This document shows positions 26,228 through 35,130 of a stretch of 64,000 nucleotides of DNA, in pieces. Position 1 is the stretch's first letter, and each line of letters opens with the position of its first letter. The notes beneath the pieces are model-generated. The model worked only from the letters and a program-made list of their open reading frames with translations, had not been told where the DNA came from and searched no databases. The position numbers and the translations under genes are program-made. The stretch is from Propionibacteriaceae bacterium. GTDB taxonomy: Bacteria; Actinomycetota; Actinomycetes; Propionibacteriales; Propionibacteriaceae. The DNA lies in contig CAJPNZ010000005.1 of assembly GCA_905372155.1 (NCBI GenBank), positions 1 through 64,000 on the forward strand. Direction: 5' to 3'.

Positions 26228-28713
26228 CCGGTCCCGAGGGAGGCGAGCAGGTCTTCGAGATCGTCAGGTTTCACGAGCACCTCACGCGCCTTGGAGCCCT
26301 CCGAGGGGCCGACGACCCCGCGGGATTCGAGGATGTCCATCAGGCGTCCCGCTTTGGCGAAACCGACGCGCAGCTTGCGTTGCAGCATCGATGTGGAGCC
26401 GAGCTGGAGCTCCACCACGAGACGGGCCGCGTCCAGCACCAGCTCGAGATCGTCGCCGATGTCGTCCACGACCTTCTTCTCGGCCGCCGCCGTGGTCACG
26501 TCCTCCCGGTAGGTGGGTTGCAGTTGTCCCGAGATGTGGGCGACGATCTCTCGGATCTCGGATTCGTTCACCCACGCGCCCTGAACGCGAATCGGTTTGC
26601 CGGCCCCCATGGGCAGGAACAGCCCGTCCCCCTTGCCGACCAGCTTTTCCGCGCCCGGCTGGTCGAGGATCACCCGGGAATCGGTCATGGAGGAGGTGGC
26701 GAAAGCCAGGCGTGACGGCACGTTGGCCTTGATCAGCCCGGTCACGACGTCCGTGGAGGGTCGCTGCGTTGCCAGGACCAGGTGAATCCCCGCGGCCCGG
26801 GCCAGCTGTGTGATCCGCACCACCGACTCCTCCACGTCCCGTGGGGCGACCATCATCAGGTCGGCGAGCTCGTCCACCACGACCAACAGGTAGGGGTAGG
26901 GAGCCAGCACTCGTTGGGACCCCTCGGGAAGTTTGACCTGCCCGGCCCTGACGGCCTTGTTGAAGTCGTCGACGTGCCGGAACCCGAAGGCGGCCAGGTC
27001 GTCGTAGCGCATGTCCATCTCGCGGACCACCCAGGCCAGGGCCTCCGCGGCCTTCTTCGGGTTCGTGATGATGGGGGTGACCAGGTGCGGAATGCCCTCG
27101 TAGTGGTTGAGCTCCACCCGTTTGGGATCCACCAGCAGCATCCGCACCTCCTCCGGGGTGGCGCGCATCATGATCGAGGTGATCAGCGAGTTGATGAAGC
27201 TGGACTTGCCGGATCCGGTGGCGCCCGCCACCAGTAGGTGCGGCATCTTGGCCATGTTGGCCAGTACGAACCCGCCCTCGACGTCCTTTCCCAGCCCGAC
27301 GGTGAGGGGGTGGTGGTCGGATCGCGCCTTCGGGGAACGCAGCACGTCCCCGAGGCTGACCACCTCCTTGTCGAGGTTCGGAATCTCGATACCGATGGCG
27401 GATTTCCCGGGGATCGGTGTGAGGATACGGATCTCGTTGCTGCCGACGGCGTAGGCGATGTTGTCGGCCAGTCCCGTTACCTTCGAGACCTTGATGGCGT
27501 TGCCGAGCTCGACCTCGTAGCGGGTGACGGTGGGGCCGCGCGTGTAACCGGTGACCCGGGCGTCGATCGCGAACTCCTCGAGGGTGGCCGCGAGCTGCCG
27601 CACGATCCGGTCGGAGGCCTCCGTCCGGGCCTTCGGACGGGTGCCGGGTGCGAGCAGCGACTCGTCCGGGAGCTGGTACATGATGTCGCCGCTGAGCTGC
27701 AGCTGTTCGGCGCGCCCCGCCATGGGGGTGTGCACCGGCGGGGGCAGGTCGGGTTTCTCCTCCGGTCCGGGAACCGTCGGGGCATGGACCTGCGGCGTCG
27801 GGTCGTCCAGCCCCGTCCCGGATTCGAGGGGGTAGTCCTCGTCAGCCTCGTAGTCATAGACCGAGTCGTCATGGGAGGGTTCGTCGTCCTCCGTTATCAG
27901 CGGGGTGTCATAGGGCACGTCGACGCCGAGTTTCAGCTTCTCCTGCGGTTCCTCCGGGCGCTCCACCAGCGACGAGAAGGCCGTCCGGATCCCGGCGAGA
28001 ATCACCCGCAGGGGTTTGCCGATCACGAAGAAGACGCCCAGGAGGGTGACGACGAGAAGCACGGGAACCGCGACCCACGTCGAGCTCAGGTCGGCTATGA
28101 AACTACTCGCCAGGAAACCGAGCACCCCGCCGGCGCGCTGCAACTCGGCCATCTGGTCCGGGCGGGGCAGCCCACGGGAGAGGTTGATGAGCCCGAGCCC
28201 ACCCATGGCGAGAAGGAACCAGCCCAGCCCCGTGCGAGATGCCCTGTCCACAACCCTGGGTTGTCGCAGGACTCGCCATGCGCCGTAGAACAGAACCGCC
28301 GGCACCAGTGGGGCGGTCATTCCGAACAGGGTCGAGGTGATGGCTCCTATGGCCTCCCCCACGGGTCCCGGCAACATGAACCAGGTTCGTGAGGCGAACA
28401 CGAGAGCGAGCACCAGGATGAACAGGCCCGTGCCGTCCCGGCGTCGTTCGGGCTCGACGTCCTTCTCCACTCCCCCGAAGCTCCTGGCGAGCGTGCCCAC
28501 CCCGTGGGCGAGTCCCCGGAGCATCCGCCCCAGGAACTGCGCCACGGGATTCGGTCCCGTGGCCCCTCGGGTGCCGGATGAGTTGGCGGCCGGTTTGCGG
28601 GTGCCGGATTTCTTCGAGCCACCGCCGGATGTGGTGCTCGATTTCCTGGTCCGTTGCCCGGCACCCGACTTGCTGGAAGAACTCCTGGCAGAGGAAGAGC
28701 CGCGTGTCGCCAT
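26224..28713 (-). CDS. ftsK: DNA translocase FtsK/SpoIIIE
   Basis: This 829-residue septal DNA pump clears chromosome termini at division. A basic Ser/Lys-rich N-terminus (1-50) precedes about four membrane helices (about 95-235), an acidic Pro-rich linker (about 270-340), the RecA-like motor with Walker A AGATGSGKS and Walker B LLVVVDELADL, and a C-terminal gamma winged helix that reads KSEQ-like DNA (end of protein, SRGVVGPSEGSKAREVLV). All parts are present. Confidence 0.95.
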   Translation of the reverse strand: MATRGSSSARSSSSKSGAGQRTRKSSTTSGGGSKKSGTRKPAANSSGTRGATGPNPVAQFLGRMLRGLAHGVGTLARSFGGVEKDVEPERRRDGTGLFILVLALVFASRTWFMLPGPVGEAIGAITSTLFGMTAPLVPAVLFYGAWRVLRQPRVVDRASRTGLGWFLLAMGGLGLINLSRGLPRPDQMAELQRAGGVLGFLASSFIADLSSTWVAVPVLLVVTLLGVFFVIGKPLRVILAGIRTAFSSLVERPEEPQEKLKLGVDVPYDTPLITEDDEPSHDDSVYDYEADEDYPLESGTGLDDPTPQVHAPTVPGPEEKPDLPPPVHTPMAGRAEQLQLSGDIMYQLPDESLLAPGTRPKARTEASDRIVRQLAATLEEFAIDARVTGYTRGPTVTRYEVELGNAIKVSKVTGLADNIAYAVGSNEIRILTPIPGKSAIGIEIPNLDKEVVSLGDVLRSPKARSDHHPLTVGLGKDVEGGFVLANMAKMPHLLVAGATGSGKSSFINSLITSIMMRATPEEVRMLLVDPKRVELNHYEGIPHLVTPIITNPKKAAEALAWVVREMDMRYDDLAAFGFRHVDDFNKAVRAGQVKLPEGSQRVLAPYPYLLVVVDELADLMMVAPRDVEESVVRITQLARAAGIHLVLATQRPSTDVVTGLIKANVPSRLAFATSSMTDSRVILDQPGAEKLVGKGDGLFLPMGAGKPIRVQGAWVNESEIREIVAHISGQLQPTYREDVTTAAAEKKVVDDIGDDLELVLDAARLVVELQLGSTSMLQRKLRVGFAKAGRLMDILESRGVVGPSEGSKAREVLVKPDDLEDLLASLGTG

Positions 28714-28819
28714 GATTCCAACCTAGTCCAGAGGGCGTATCAGATGCGAGACCCACTCCGATAACCCGCCCGGTCGGGGCCCGGCACGCAGATTCCCAGG
28801 GATCGGCGGGAAGGACTTC

Positions 28820-29047
28820 TCAGTCCTGCACGCCCACCATCACGGAGGATGCCTTGATCACGGCGACCGCTTCCCCGCCGACCTCGAGGCCGAGGTCCCG
28901 GATGGCCTCGTTCGTGATCGAGGAGCTGATGACCAGTCCAGGCGCGACCTCGATCTGGACGATGCCGTTGACGGCCCCCAGCTCGATGGAGACGACGGTT
29001 CCCCTGAACTGATTGCGGGCGCTGATTCTCACTGGTTTTCCTTTCAT
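28820..29047 (-). CDS. Stand-alone TOBE/Mop domain protein
   Basis: This 75-residue protein is a single TOBE (molbindin) domain starting MKGKPVRISARNQFRGTVVS. Such proteins bind molybdate or tungstate as oligomers and act as stores or sensors. The ATG overlaps the thiL stop by 4 bp, so it is translated with thiL. No molybdate transporter or Mo-cofactor gene lies in the window. Confidence 0.85.
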   Translation of the reverse strand: MKGKPVRISARNQFRGTVVSIELGAVNGIVQIEVAPGLVISSSITNEAIRDLGLEVGGEAVAVIKASSVMVGVQD

Positions 29048-29967
29048 GCGAAGTGATCCCAGCCGACGCTACCCGTCCACGGCATGCCGTCCACAATCAC
29101 CTCCGCACCTGAGGTCACCGTGCCGATTCGCAGCCAGCCCTGTGGGAGTTCCGCCTCCGCCGGGAAGGTCGCCGCGAGGGCATGGTCCTCGCCGCCGGCG
29201 AGAACGAAGCCCAGCGGATCCTTGCCCGTGGCGGCCGCGAGGCGCGCCAGGCTGTCGTGTATCTTCAGTGCCCCGGTCCTCACGTCGATGCCCACCCCGG
29301 AGAGCTCACAGATGTGCCCGAGGTCCTGCAGCAGGCCGTCGGAGACATCGATCATCGCGGTGGCGCCGGCCTCCGCGGCCACTTTTCCCTGCCCGTAGGG
29401 AACAGTTGGGCACTGCTGTTCCAGGACCAGGTCCTTGGGAGAACCGAATCCCCGCTGCAGGACCAGCAGGCCACCCGCCGAGCAGCCGAGCCGGCCGCAC
29501 ACCGCGACCTGGTCACCGACCCTCGCGCCCGCCCGGGTGATCGCGGGACGCCCGGACAGGTTCCCGAGCGCGGTCACCCCGAGTGCGATGTGCGCCGACG
29601 ACGACAGGTCGCCGCCCACGAGGCTGATCCCGGCCCGGGCGCACTCCTCGACCACACCCTCCTGGAAGTCGCTGACCCAGCGCCGGTCCAGGCTTCTCGG
29701 GAAGGCCAGCCCGATCACCACCGCGCTGGGTTCGGCCCCCATGGCCTCGACGTCCGAGACGTTGACCGCCACCGCCTTCCTGCCGGTCTGGAAGGCGGGC
29801 GACCAGGAGCGTTTGAAGTGGACGTTCTCGATCAGCACATCGGTGGTGATGACGATGTCGCCGCGCGGCACCAGCACCGCCGCGTCGTCGCCGGGGCCCA
29901 GCCGCACGTCGGGGCCGAATGCCAGGCCGTCGGTGAGTTCGGCGATCATCTCGAACTCGGCGCTCAT
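29044..29967 (-). CDS. thiL: Thiamine-monophosphate kinase
   Basis: This 307-residue ThiL phosphorylates thiamine phosphate to the active diphosphate. The N-terminus has the LGPGDDAAVL metal/ATP segment and ITTDVLIENVHF; later GGDLSSS and MIDVSDGL match the PurM-like fold. I chose the ATG at 29967, which shares one base with the ddl stop (TGATG). It sits between ddl and the TOBE gene in a coupled run. Confidence 0.92.
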   Translation of the reverse strand: MSAEFEMIAELTDGLAFGPDVRLGPGDDAAVLVPRGDIVITTDVLIENVHFKRSWSPAFQTGRKAVAVNVSDVEAMGAEPSAVVIGLAFPRSLDRRWVSDFQEGVVEECARAGISLVGGDLSSSAHIALGVTALGNLSGRPAITRAGARVGDQVAVCGRLGCSAGGLLVLQRGFGSPKDLVLEQQCPTVPYGQGKVAAEAGATAMIDVSDGLLQDLGHICELSGVGIDVRTGALKIHDSLARLAAATGKDPLGFVLAGGEDHALAATFPAEAELPQGWLRIGTVTSGAEVIVDGMPWTGSVGWDHFA

Positions 29968-31079
29968 CAACGCAACCCAACCGGGCGTTCGAGGGCGAGT
30001 TCGATGAGCCTGGTGACCAGCTCGGGATACGGAATCCCGGATGCCTGCCACAGGGCCGGGTACATCGATATCCGGGTGAATCCGGGCATGGTGTTCACCT
30101 CGTTGATCCACGCCTGGTCCTCGGTGGCGAAGAAGTCGGCGCGCACGAGCCCCTCGGCGTCGAGCGCGTTGAAAGCCCGGCAGGCCAGTTCTCGGAGCAT
30201 GGCGGCCAGCTCTGGGGTGGTCCTGGCCGGGGCGTCGAGGGCGGCCCCGTCATCGTCCAGGTACTTGGTGGCGAAGTCGTAGAAACCGTCCCCGTCCTGG
30301 ACCCGGATCTCGCCGACCACCGAGGCCCGGCATCCCTCGGGGGATCCGGGATCACCCAGCACCGCCACCTCCAGCTCCCGGGTTCCGACGAATCCCTGCT
30401 CGAAGATCACCTTGGGATCGTGGCGCTGCGCCTCCGCTATGGCGGCCTCCAGCCCGGACGGATCGGTGACCCGGGTGATTCCGATGGAGGAGCCTCCCCT
30501 CGCGGGTTTGACGAACACCGGGAACCCGAGCCCGGCCACCTCGGCCAGCACGGCCTCCCGTTCGAGGCGCAACCGGCGCTCCGAGGCGACGACGTAGGGA
30601 CCGACCGGGAGCCCCGCCGCCTCGAAGGCCAGTTTCATGAAGTGTTTGTCCATGCCCACCGCGGAGGCCAGCACCCCCGGCCCGACGTAGCGGATGCCCA
30701 TCATCTCGAACATCCCCTGGATGGTGCCGTCCTCGCCGTAGGGGCCGTGCAGCGGGGCGAAGACGACATCCACGTCCTGGACGTCCACCAGCTGGTCGCC
30801 GACCCGGGTCGCGATCTCGCCCCCGTGTTCACCGACCAGCCAGACCGCGTCGTGTTCCGGTTCCGGAACCTCCGGCGTGGCGTCCTCGGTGATGTGGAGG
30901 TCCGCGACCTCCTCCAACGACATCCGGGACCACCGGCCGCTCTTCGAGATGCCGACGGCGACGACGTCGAACCGCTCCCGGTCGATGGCTCCGAGCACGC
31001 TGGCCGCCGTCAAGCAGGAGATGCCGTGCTCCGACGATTTTCCACCGAAAACCAGGGCGATCTTGGTTCGTTCCGACAC
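29967..31079 (-). CDS. ddl: D-alanine-D-alanine ligase
   Basis: This 370-residue ATP-grasp enzyme makes the D-Ala-D-Ala end of peptidoglycan precursors. Motifs in order are VFGGKSSEHGIS, PLHGPYGEDG, GMDKHFMK, VKPARGGSSIGI and NEVNTMPGFT. The Tyr-x-Phe-like substrate loop region reads FYDFATKYLDDDG, typical of D-Ala rather than D-lactate ligases (inference). I prefer the GTG at 31079 because AGGAGG lies just upstream; an ATG at 31109 is further out. Confidence 0.93.
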   Translation of the reverse strand: MSERTKIALVFGGKSSEHGISCLTAASVLGAIDRERFDVVAVGISKSGRWSRMSLEEVADLHITEDATPEVPEPEHDAVWLVGEHGGEIATRVGDQLVDVQDVDVVFAPLHGPYGEDGTIQGMFEMMGIRYVGPGVLASAVGMDKHFMKLAFEAAGLPVGPYVVASERRLRLEREAVLAEVAGLGFPVFVKPARGGSSIGITRVTDPSGLEAAIAEAQRHDPKVIFEQGFVGTRELEVAVLGDPGSPEGCRASVVGEIRVQDGDGFYDFATKYLDDDGAALDAPARTTPELAAMLRELACRAFNALDAEGLVRADFFATEDQAWINEVNTMPGFTRISMYPALWQASGIPYPELVTRLIELALERPVGLR

Positions 31080-31135
31080 TGGGCCTCCTGAGCTCGATTG
31101 CCGATTCATCCTACTTGCCGCATGGCCCGGACGGA

Positions 31136-32239
31136 TCAGTTCCTGTGGCCGGCTCCGGCGAGGATCTCGTTCAGCTCGGAATCGGTCAGCTCGTGGTGGT
31201 AGAAGAGCGAGTAGAACTCCCTCACCTCCTTCTCTGGAGGTCGAAGTTGTAGACGTCCGGGTAGATGGTCTCCGCCGCCCAGACAGCGCCGATCACCTGG
31301 TTCACCGAGGGCGGGTCGTCCATCCAGGCCCAGGGGGGCCTGCGGGGAGATCAGCACGTTGCCCTGGGAAACCGCCCGCAAGGGCTTGAAGGCGTCACTC
31401 GATGCCAGGTCCGTCCCGCCCTTCCCGGGCATGGCGATGATCCAGTCGGGATCCCAGGTGAGCAGCTGCTCGGCGTTCACGTCGACCCGGCCCGAGGCCT
31501 TCTCGGCCGTTCCGTAGACGTTCCTGGCACCGATGACGTCGATCACCTGGGCGTGGATGTTCTTGCCCCCCGCGGTGCTCAGGCCCGCATCGCCCGTTGC
31601 GTAGTAGACGGAGACGCGCTGCTCGTCGGTGATCGCCGCCGATCCCCGCGCGAGTTCGGCGTTGATCCTCTCGGTGTAACCAGCCAGCTGCTCGCCTCGC
31701 GCATCGTCGCCGAAGATGCGACCCATCATCCGGTAGGACTCCGGCAGTTTCTGGAACTCCGTCGACAGCTGGACCACCTGGATCCCGCTCTGCTGCTCGA
31801 GATCGTCGTCGATCTTCGCGTACTCGGTGGAGACCTCACCCGCGTCGAGGATGACGTTGACCCCGTGACCCAGCAGGGTTTCGGCGTTGAACGTGCCGTC
31901 CTTGCCGTTCGCCCTGCCGAGAACCGGCAGCGCCGCGGCCTCCGGGGTCACGTACCGGGAGACCTGTTCGGTCACCTTGGTGTTCCAGCCGGCGAGTTTG
32001 TCCGCCCCGAAGGTGTAGATCATGACGGTGGCGGGAGGGCTCGCCCCGAAGGCCAGGTTCGCCGGGGCCGCCAGCTCGGTGTCACGTCCGCCCATGTCCT
32101 TGAAGCTGAGCGGGCCTCCTGATGCGGAGACCGCGGGGGTCTGGGAGCCGGTCGTCTGCGCGGGGACCGACGAGCAGCCTGTCAGGAGCGTGGCCAGGAC
32201 GACCAGCCCCGCGAACAACGGTTTCCACTGCGTTTTCAT
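31136..32239 (-). CDS. Siderophore/metal ABC substrate-binding lipoprotein, with two compensating indels
   Basis: This 367-residue lipoprotein has a signal peptide with the lipobox LLTGC (Cys at 22). It is a periplasmic-binding fold of the BtuF/FecB type, and the next three genes upstream encode a matching importer. Residues about 302-336 do not look like the family, but the adjacent frame over the same bases reads a family-like PPSVNQVIGAVWAAETIYPD. A one-base excess at the G6 run 31333-31338 and a two-base excess near 31229-31236 together shift and then restore the frame. Either the sequence has two errors or the protein has a replaced segment. The gene is otherwise complete. Confidence 0.8.
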   Translation of the reverse strand: MKTQWKPLFAGLVVLATLLTGCSSVPAQTTGSQTPAVSASGGPLSFKDMGGRDTELAAPANLAFGASPPATVMIYTFGADKLAGWNTKVTEQVSRYVTPEAAALPVLGRANGKDGTFNAETLLGHGVNVILDAGEVSTEYAKIDDDLEQQSGIQVVQLSTEFQKLPESYRMMGRIFGDDARGEQLAGYTERINAELARGSAAITDEQRVSVYYATGDAGLSTAGGKNIHAQVIDVIGARNVYGTAEKASGRVDVNAEQLLTWDPDWIIAMPGKGGTDLASSDAFKPLRAVSQGNVLISPQAPLGLDGRPALGEPGDRRCLGGGDHLPGRLQLRPPEKEVREFYSLFYHHELTDSELNEILAGAGHRN

Positions 32240-32255
32240 GGGTTCCTCTGCGTTT

Positions 32256-33002
32256 TCATGGGTTCCTCATGATGTGGTTGAACATGCGAAGTCCTTGGCG
32301 GGCCTCAGCCATCCCGCCTCCGAGGCCGATGGCCCGTCGGACGTGACCGGGATCGATCACCAACGATCCCCCGATCTCGGCGACGCAGGCGGGCAGCACC
32401 TCGGGCGCGAAGGGCGCACTCGGGCCGACGAGGATCACCCTGGCCCCGCTGCACAGCTCGAACAGCCGAGGCAGGGTTTTGTTGGTGAGGGCGGAACCGG
32501 TGATGAAGACGAGCTCGCGGTCGGCCAGCAGGTATTCGGCCGCAGGGTCCGGGAGATCGTTTCCCGAGGGCGACCGTTCCAGGACGATGAGGTCACGGCC
32601 CTCGGCGTATTTCTCGATGTCACCGAAATGACCGATGGTGGCGATCCTGAGATCCGGACGGGTTTCCGCGTGACGTTCGAAGGTGGATCTCTCGTCCTCG
32701 CCCGGGGTGGGGTGGGCACCGACCCGTTCCTCCGTGGTCAGGAAGGAGTTGATGGCGGCCACCCCGAGAGCGGCCAGTTCCAGGTCCCAGGACTTCACGG
32801 CGGACGCGGCGTCCCGGAGGTCGCGGCCGACCATGTCGCGTTCGGCGAAACCGGCCCGGGGGCCGCCGCGGTAGATCATCGCCACCCCGGTACCGGCGTC
32901 GGAGGTGACGCAGGCCCAGTTGCCGATACGGGCGTCGCGCACTTTTGTCCCGGGCGGGATCAGGTCGATGAGGTCGTCGTAGAGCTGCCACGGATTGTTC
33001 AC
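32256..33002 (-). CDS. DUF4213/DUF364 putative metal-chelation protein
   Basis: This is a 248-residue protein. The N-terminal third (about 1-80) corresponds to DUF4213 and the rest to the Rossmann-like DUF364 domain, seen in TIGHFGDIEKY and LVGPSAPFAPE. These domains were proposed to chelate heavy metals. The ATG overlaps the ABC ATPase stop by 4 bp, and the binding-protein gene follows within 20 bp, so it belongs to the importer operon. It may take the metal or siderophore once inside the cell; this is inference. Confidence 0.8.
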   Translation of the reverse strand: MNNPWQLYDDLIDLIPPGTKVRDARIGNWACVTSDAGTGVAMIYRGGPRAGFAERDMVGRDLRDAASAVKSWDLELAALGVAAINSFLTTEERVGAHPTPGEDERSTFERHAETRPDLRIATIGHFGDIEKYAEGRDLIVLERSPSGNDLPDPAAEYLLADRELVFITGSALTNKTLPRLFELCSGARVILVGPSAPFAPEVLPACVAEIGGSLVIDPGHVRRAIGLGGGMAEARQGLRMFNHIMRNP

Positions 33003-33802
33003 TGGTCTCCTCTGGTCTCGGGCCGGGTCACGCAGAGGCGGAGCCCGAGCATGTCCGTCAAGTCCACCACCTTCATGGGAAGGTCGTAGAGGTGGCTGAG
33101 GTCCTCCCCCGTCAGGTCGGCGACGGGTTTCAGCCCGGGACTGCGCCCCTGCTTGAGGAGCAGGACATCGTCGGCGAACTCGAAGGCGTGGTTGGGCTGG
33201 TGGGAGCTGAGCAGCGCCGTCAGGCCCTGGCGGTCCACGAGCCGGCGGAGCCGCCTCAACACCCGGATCTGGTTGCCGGCGTCGAGGGCGGAGGTGGGCT
33301 CGTCAAGCACGAGCAACCGCCCGCCCTGGCAGAGGGCGCGGGCGATCAGCACCAGCTGCCGCTCGCCGCCGCTGAGTTCCTGGATCCCGCGTTCCCCGAG
33401 CCCCGTCATCCCGACCGCTTCGAGTGCCTCATCGGCCGCCTTCCAGTCGGCCTCCCGGGGGCTGGCCCGCAAACCCCGCCGGGTCACCCGGCCCAGCACC
33501 ACGGTGTGTCGTCCGGAGAAGTTGAAGGGCACCTCGCTGGACTGCGGGATGTAGCTGATCACCCCGGCCAGGGCCGCCGGACCGTAGCTCTCCAGACGAC
33601 GCCCGCCGATCTCGACCTCGCCCGAGTCCGCGCGCAACAACCTCAGCAGGATCCGGAACAGGGTTGACTTCCCCGACCCGTTCGGGCCGAGCACGAACGC
33701 CAGCCGGTTCTCCGGGAGGTCGAACCCGAGATCGTCCAGGGCCGGGGTTCCGCGCCCGGGATAGCGGTGGGTGAGACCGCGAACCATCAGCGCGTTCACC
33801 AT
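32999..33802 (-). CDS. Siderophore/metal ABC importer ATPase
   Basis: This 267-residue FecE/BtuD-type ATPase has Walker A GPNGSGKS, Q-loop PQSSEV, signature LSGGERQ, Walker B LLVLDEPTSALD and the switch His in SSHQPNH. The ATG at 33802 lies within the end of the permease gene (7-bp overlap). It powers the permease encoded next to it. Confidence 0.92.
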   Translation of the reverse strand: MVNALMVRGLTHRYPGRGTPALDDLGFDLPENRLAFVLGPNGSGKSTLFRILLRLLRADSGEVEIGGRRLESYGPAALAGVISYIPQSSEVPFNFSGRHTVVLGRVTRRGLRASPREADWKAADEALEAVGMTGLGERGIQELSGGERQLVLIARALCQGGRLLVLDEPTSALDAGNQIRVLRRLRRLVDRQGLTALLSSHQPNHAFEFADDVLLLKQGRSPGLKPVADLTGEDLSHLYDLPMKVVDLTDMLGLRLCVTRPETRGDQ

Positions 33803-34815
33803 GACCTGTTTCCCATCATCAGCCACGCCAGGAACGGCGCACCGAGCAAGGCCGTCAGGATCCCCAGCGGGATCTCCGCATCGAGCAGGGTTCGGCTGAT
33901 CGTGTCCACCCCGATCAGGAACAGGGAACCCAGCAGGAAGGAAACCGGGATCAGGAGCCGGTGCTGGGGGCCGAAGAGCATCCGGGTCACGTGCGGCACG
34001 ATGAGTCCGACCCAGCCGATCACCCCCGAGATGGAGACGGAGACGGCGGTCAGGATGGTGGCGCACACGATCACCCCAGTCCTGAGCCAGGTCACGTTCG
34101 TCCCCAGGGATTTCGCGGTTTCCTCCCCGAAGGTCACGGCATCGAGCTGCCAGCGGAGCAGCCACAGCGCGATGGCGCACGTGAGGATGGGGGCGAACAG
34201 GGCGGGCAGGTCCGCGTGACGCACTCCGTTGAGTCCTCCCATGAGCCAGAAGGTGATGGCGGGCAGTTCCCTGTCCGGATCCGCCAGGTACTTCAGGATC
34301 GACACCCCCGCGGAGAACAGGGCGCTGACGATGATGCCCCCGAGAACCAGGGCCAGCACCTGGTCCCTGCGGGTCATCCGGGACACACCCCACGCCCCGA
34401 GGACGGCCAGCAGCCCGAAGAGGAAGGCGACCCCCTGGAGTCCGGTCGGTCCCAGCCCCAGCACGATCGCGAGCGCGGCCCCGAAACCCGCCCCGCTCGA
34501 TGCACCCAGCACGTCGGGGGAGACGAGCGGGTTCCGGAACAGGCTCTGGTAGGCGGCCCCCGCGACGCTGAGCGCGCCGCCCACAAGCAGGGCCGCCACC
34601 ATGCGTGGGAAGCGGATGTTCCAGATCACGTGCGCGACCTCCGGGTTCCCGGTCCACTCGTAGCCGAGCAGCCGGGAGCCCAGGTAGTCGAGCAGGATCG
34701 CGGGATCTGTGTGAAAACGCCCCAGCGTGAACACGCCGACCATGGTGGCCAGGTTGGCCGCCACCAGTAACAGCAGCAACATCGCTACTCGCCGCCTGGG
34801 TATCTCCTTTGACAT
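33796..34815 (-). CDS. Siderophore/metal ABC importer permease (FecCD)
   Basis: This 339-residue FecCD-family permease has about ten hydrophobic helices. Typical segments are RFPRMVAALLVGGALSVAGA near the N-terminus and the coupling stretch LGTNVTWLR, with SGVIGWVGLIVPH later. It is the first gene of the operon: permease, ATPase, DUF364 protein, binding protein. Only one permease gene is present, so it likely forms a homodimer. Confidence 0.93.
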   Translation of the reverse strand: MSKEIPRRRVAMLLLLLVAANLATMVGVFTLGRFHTDPAILLDYLGSRLLGYEWTGNPEVAHVIWNIRFPRMVAALLVGGALSVAGAAYQSLFRNPLVSPDVLGASSGAGFGAALAIVLGLGPTGLQGVAFLFGLLAVLGAWGVSRMTRRDQVLALVLGGIIVSALFSAGVSILKYLADPDRELPAITFWLMGGLNGVRHADLPALFAPILTCAIALWLLRWQLDAVTFGEETAKSLGTNVTWLRTGVIVCATILTAVSVSISGVIGWVGLIVPHVTRMLFGPQHRLLIPVSFLLGSLFLIGVDTISRTLLDAEIPLGILTALLGAPFLAWLMMGNRSW

Positions 34816-35130
34816 CAGGAAGATTCTAGCGATTTAATCCGCATCCACAGATCCAAGAAGGGGTTGCTATCCGCTGCTGCGGATTCCCCGGGACCGCCCG
34901 GCGGGGCGGTGCATCAAGGCTGCGCCGCGACGGCGGAATGTCCCGGTCAACGACGGGAACCGCCTTGAACGCGCACGCCTGCGGACAATTGCGCGGCCGG
35001 GCGGCCGCTGTGGCCGGATCCCGCTGGCGTCACCTCCCGGGGTCGCCACGGCACCGAAACACACCGGGGATAGAATTGCTGGAGAATATGTCCTGACAAT
35101 TTGGGCATTGCTGCCCGGAACGGACCGCAG
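34816..35130. other. Divergent promoter region, importer and oxidoreductase
   Basis: This 315-bp gap separates two divergent genes. TAGAAT at 35071-35076 could be a -10 box for the oxidoreductase. AT-rich bases around 34820-34850 probably hold the importer promoter. I found no clear iron-box palindrome and no small gene. Confidence 0.5.

Noticed and set aside
31136..32239. Programmed ribosomal frameshifting in the binding-protein gene.
   Set aside because: Two shifts would be needed and no slippery site with a downstream structure is evident; indels or errors are simpler.
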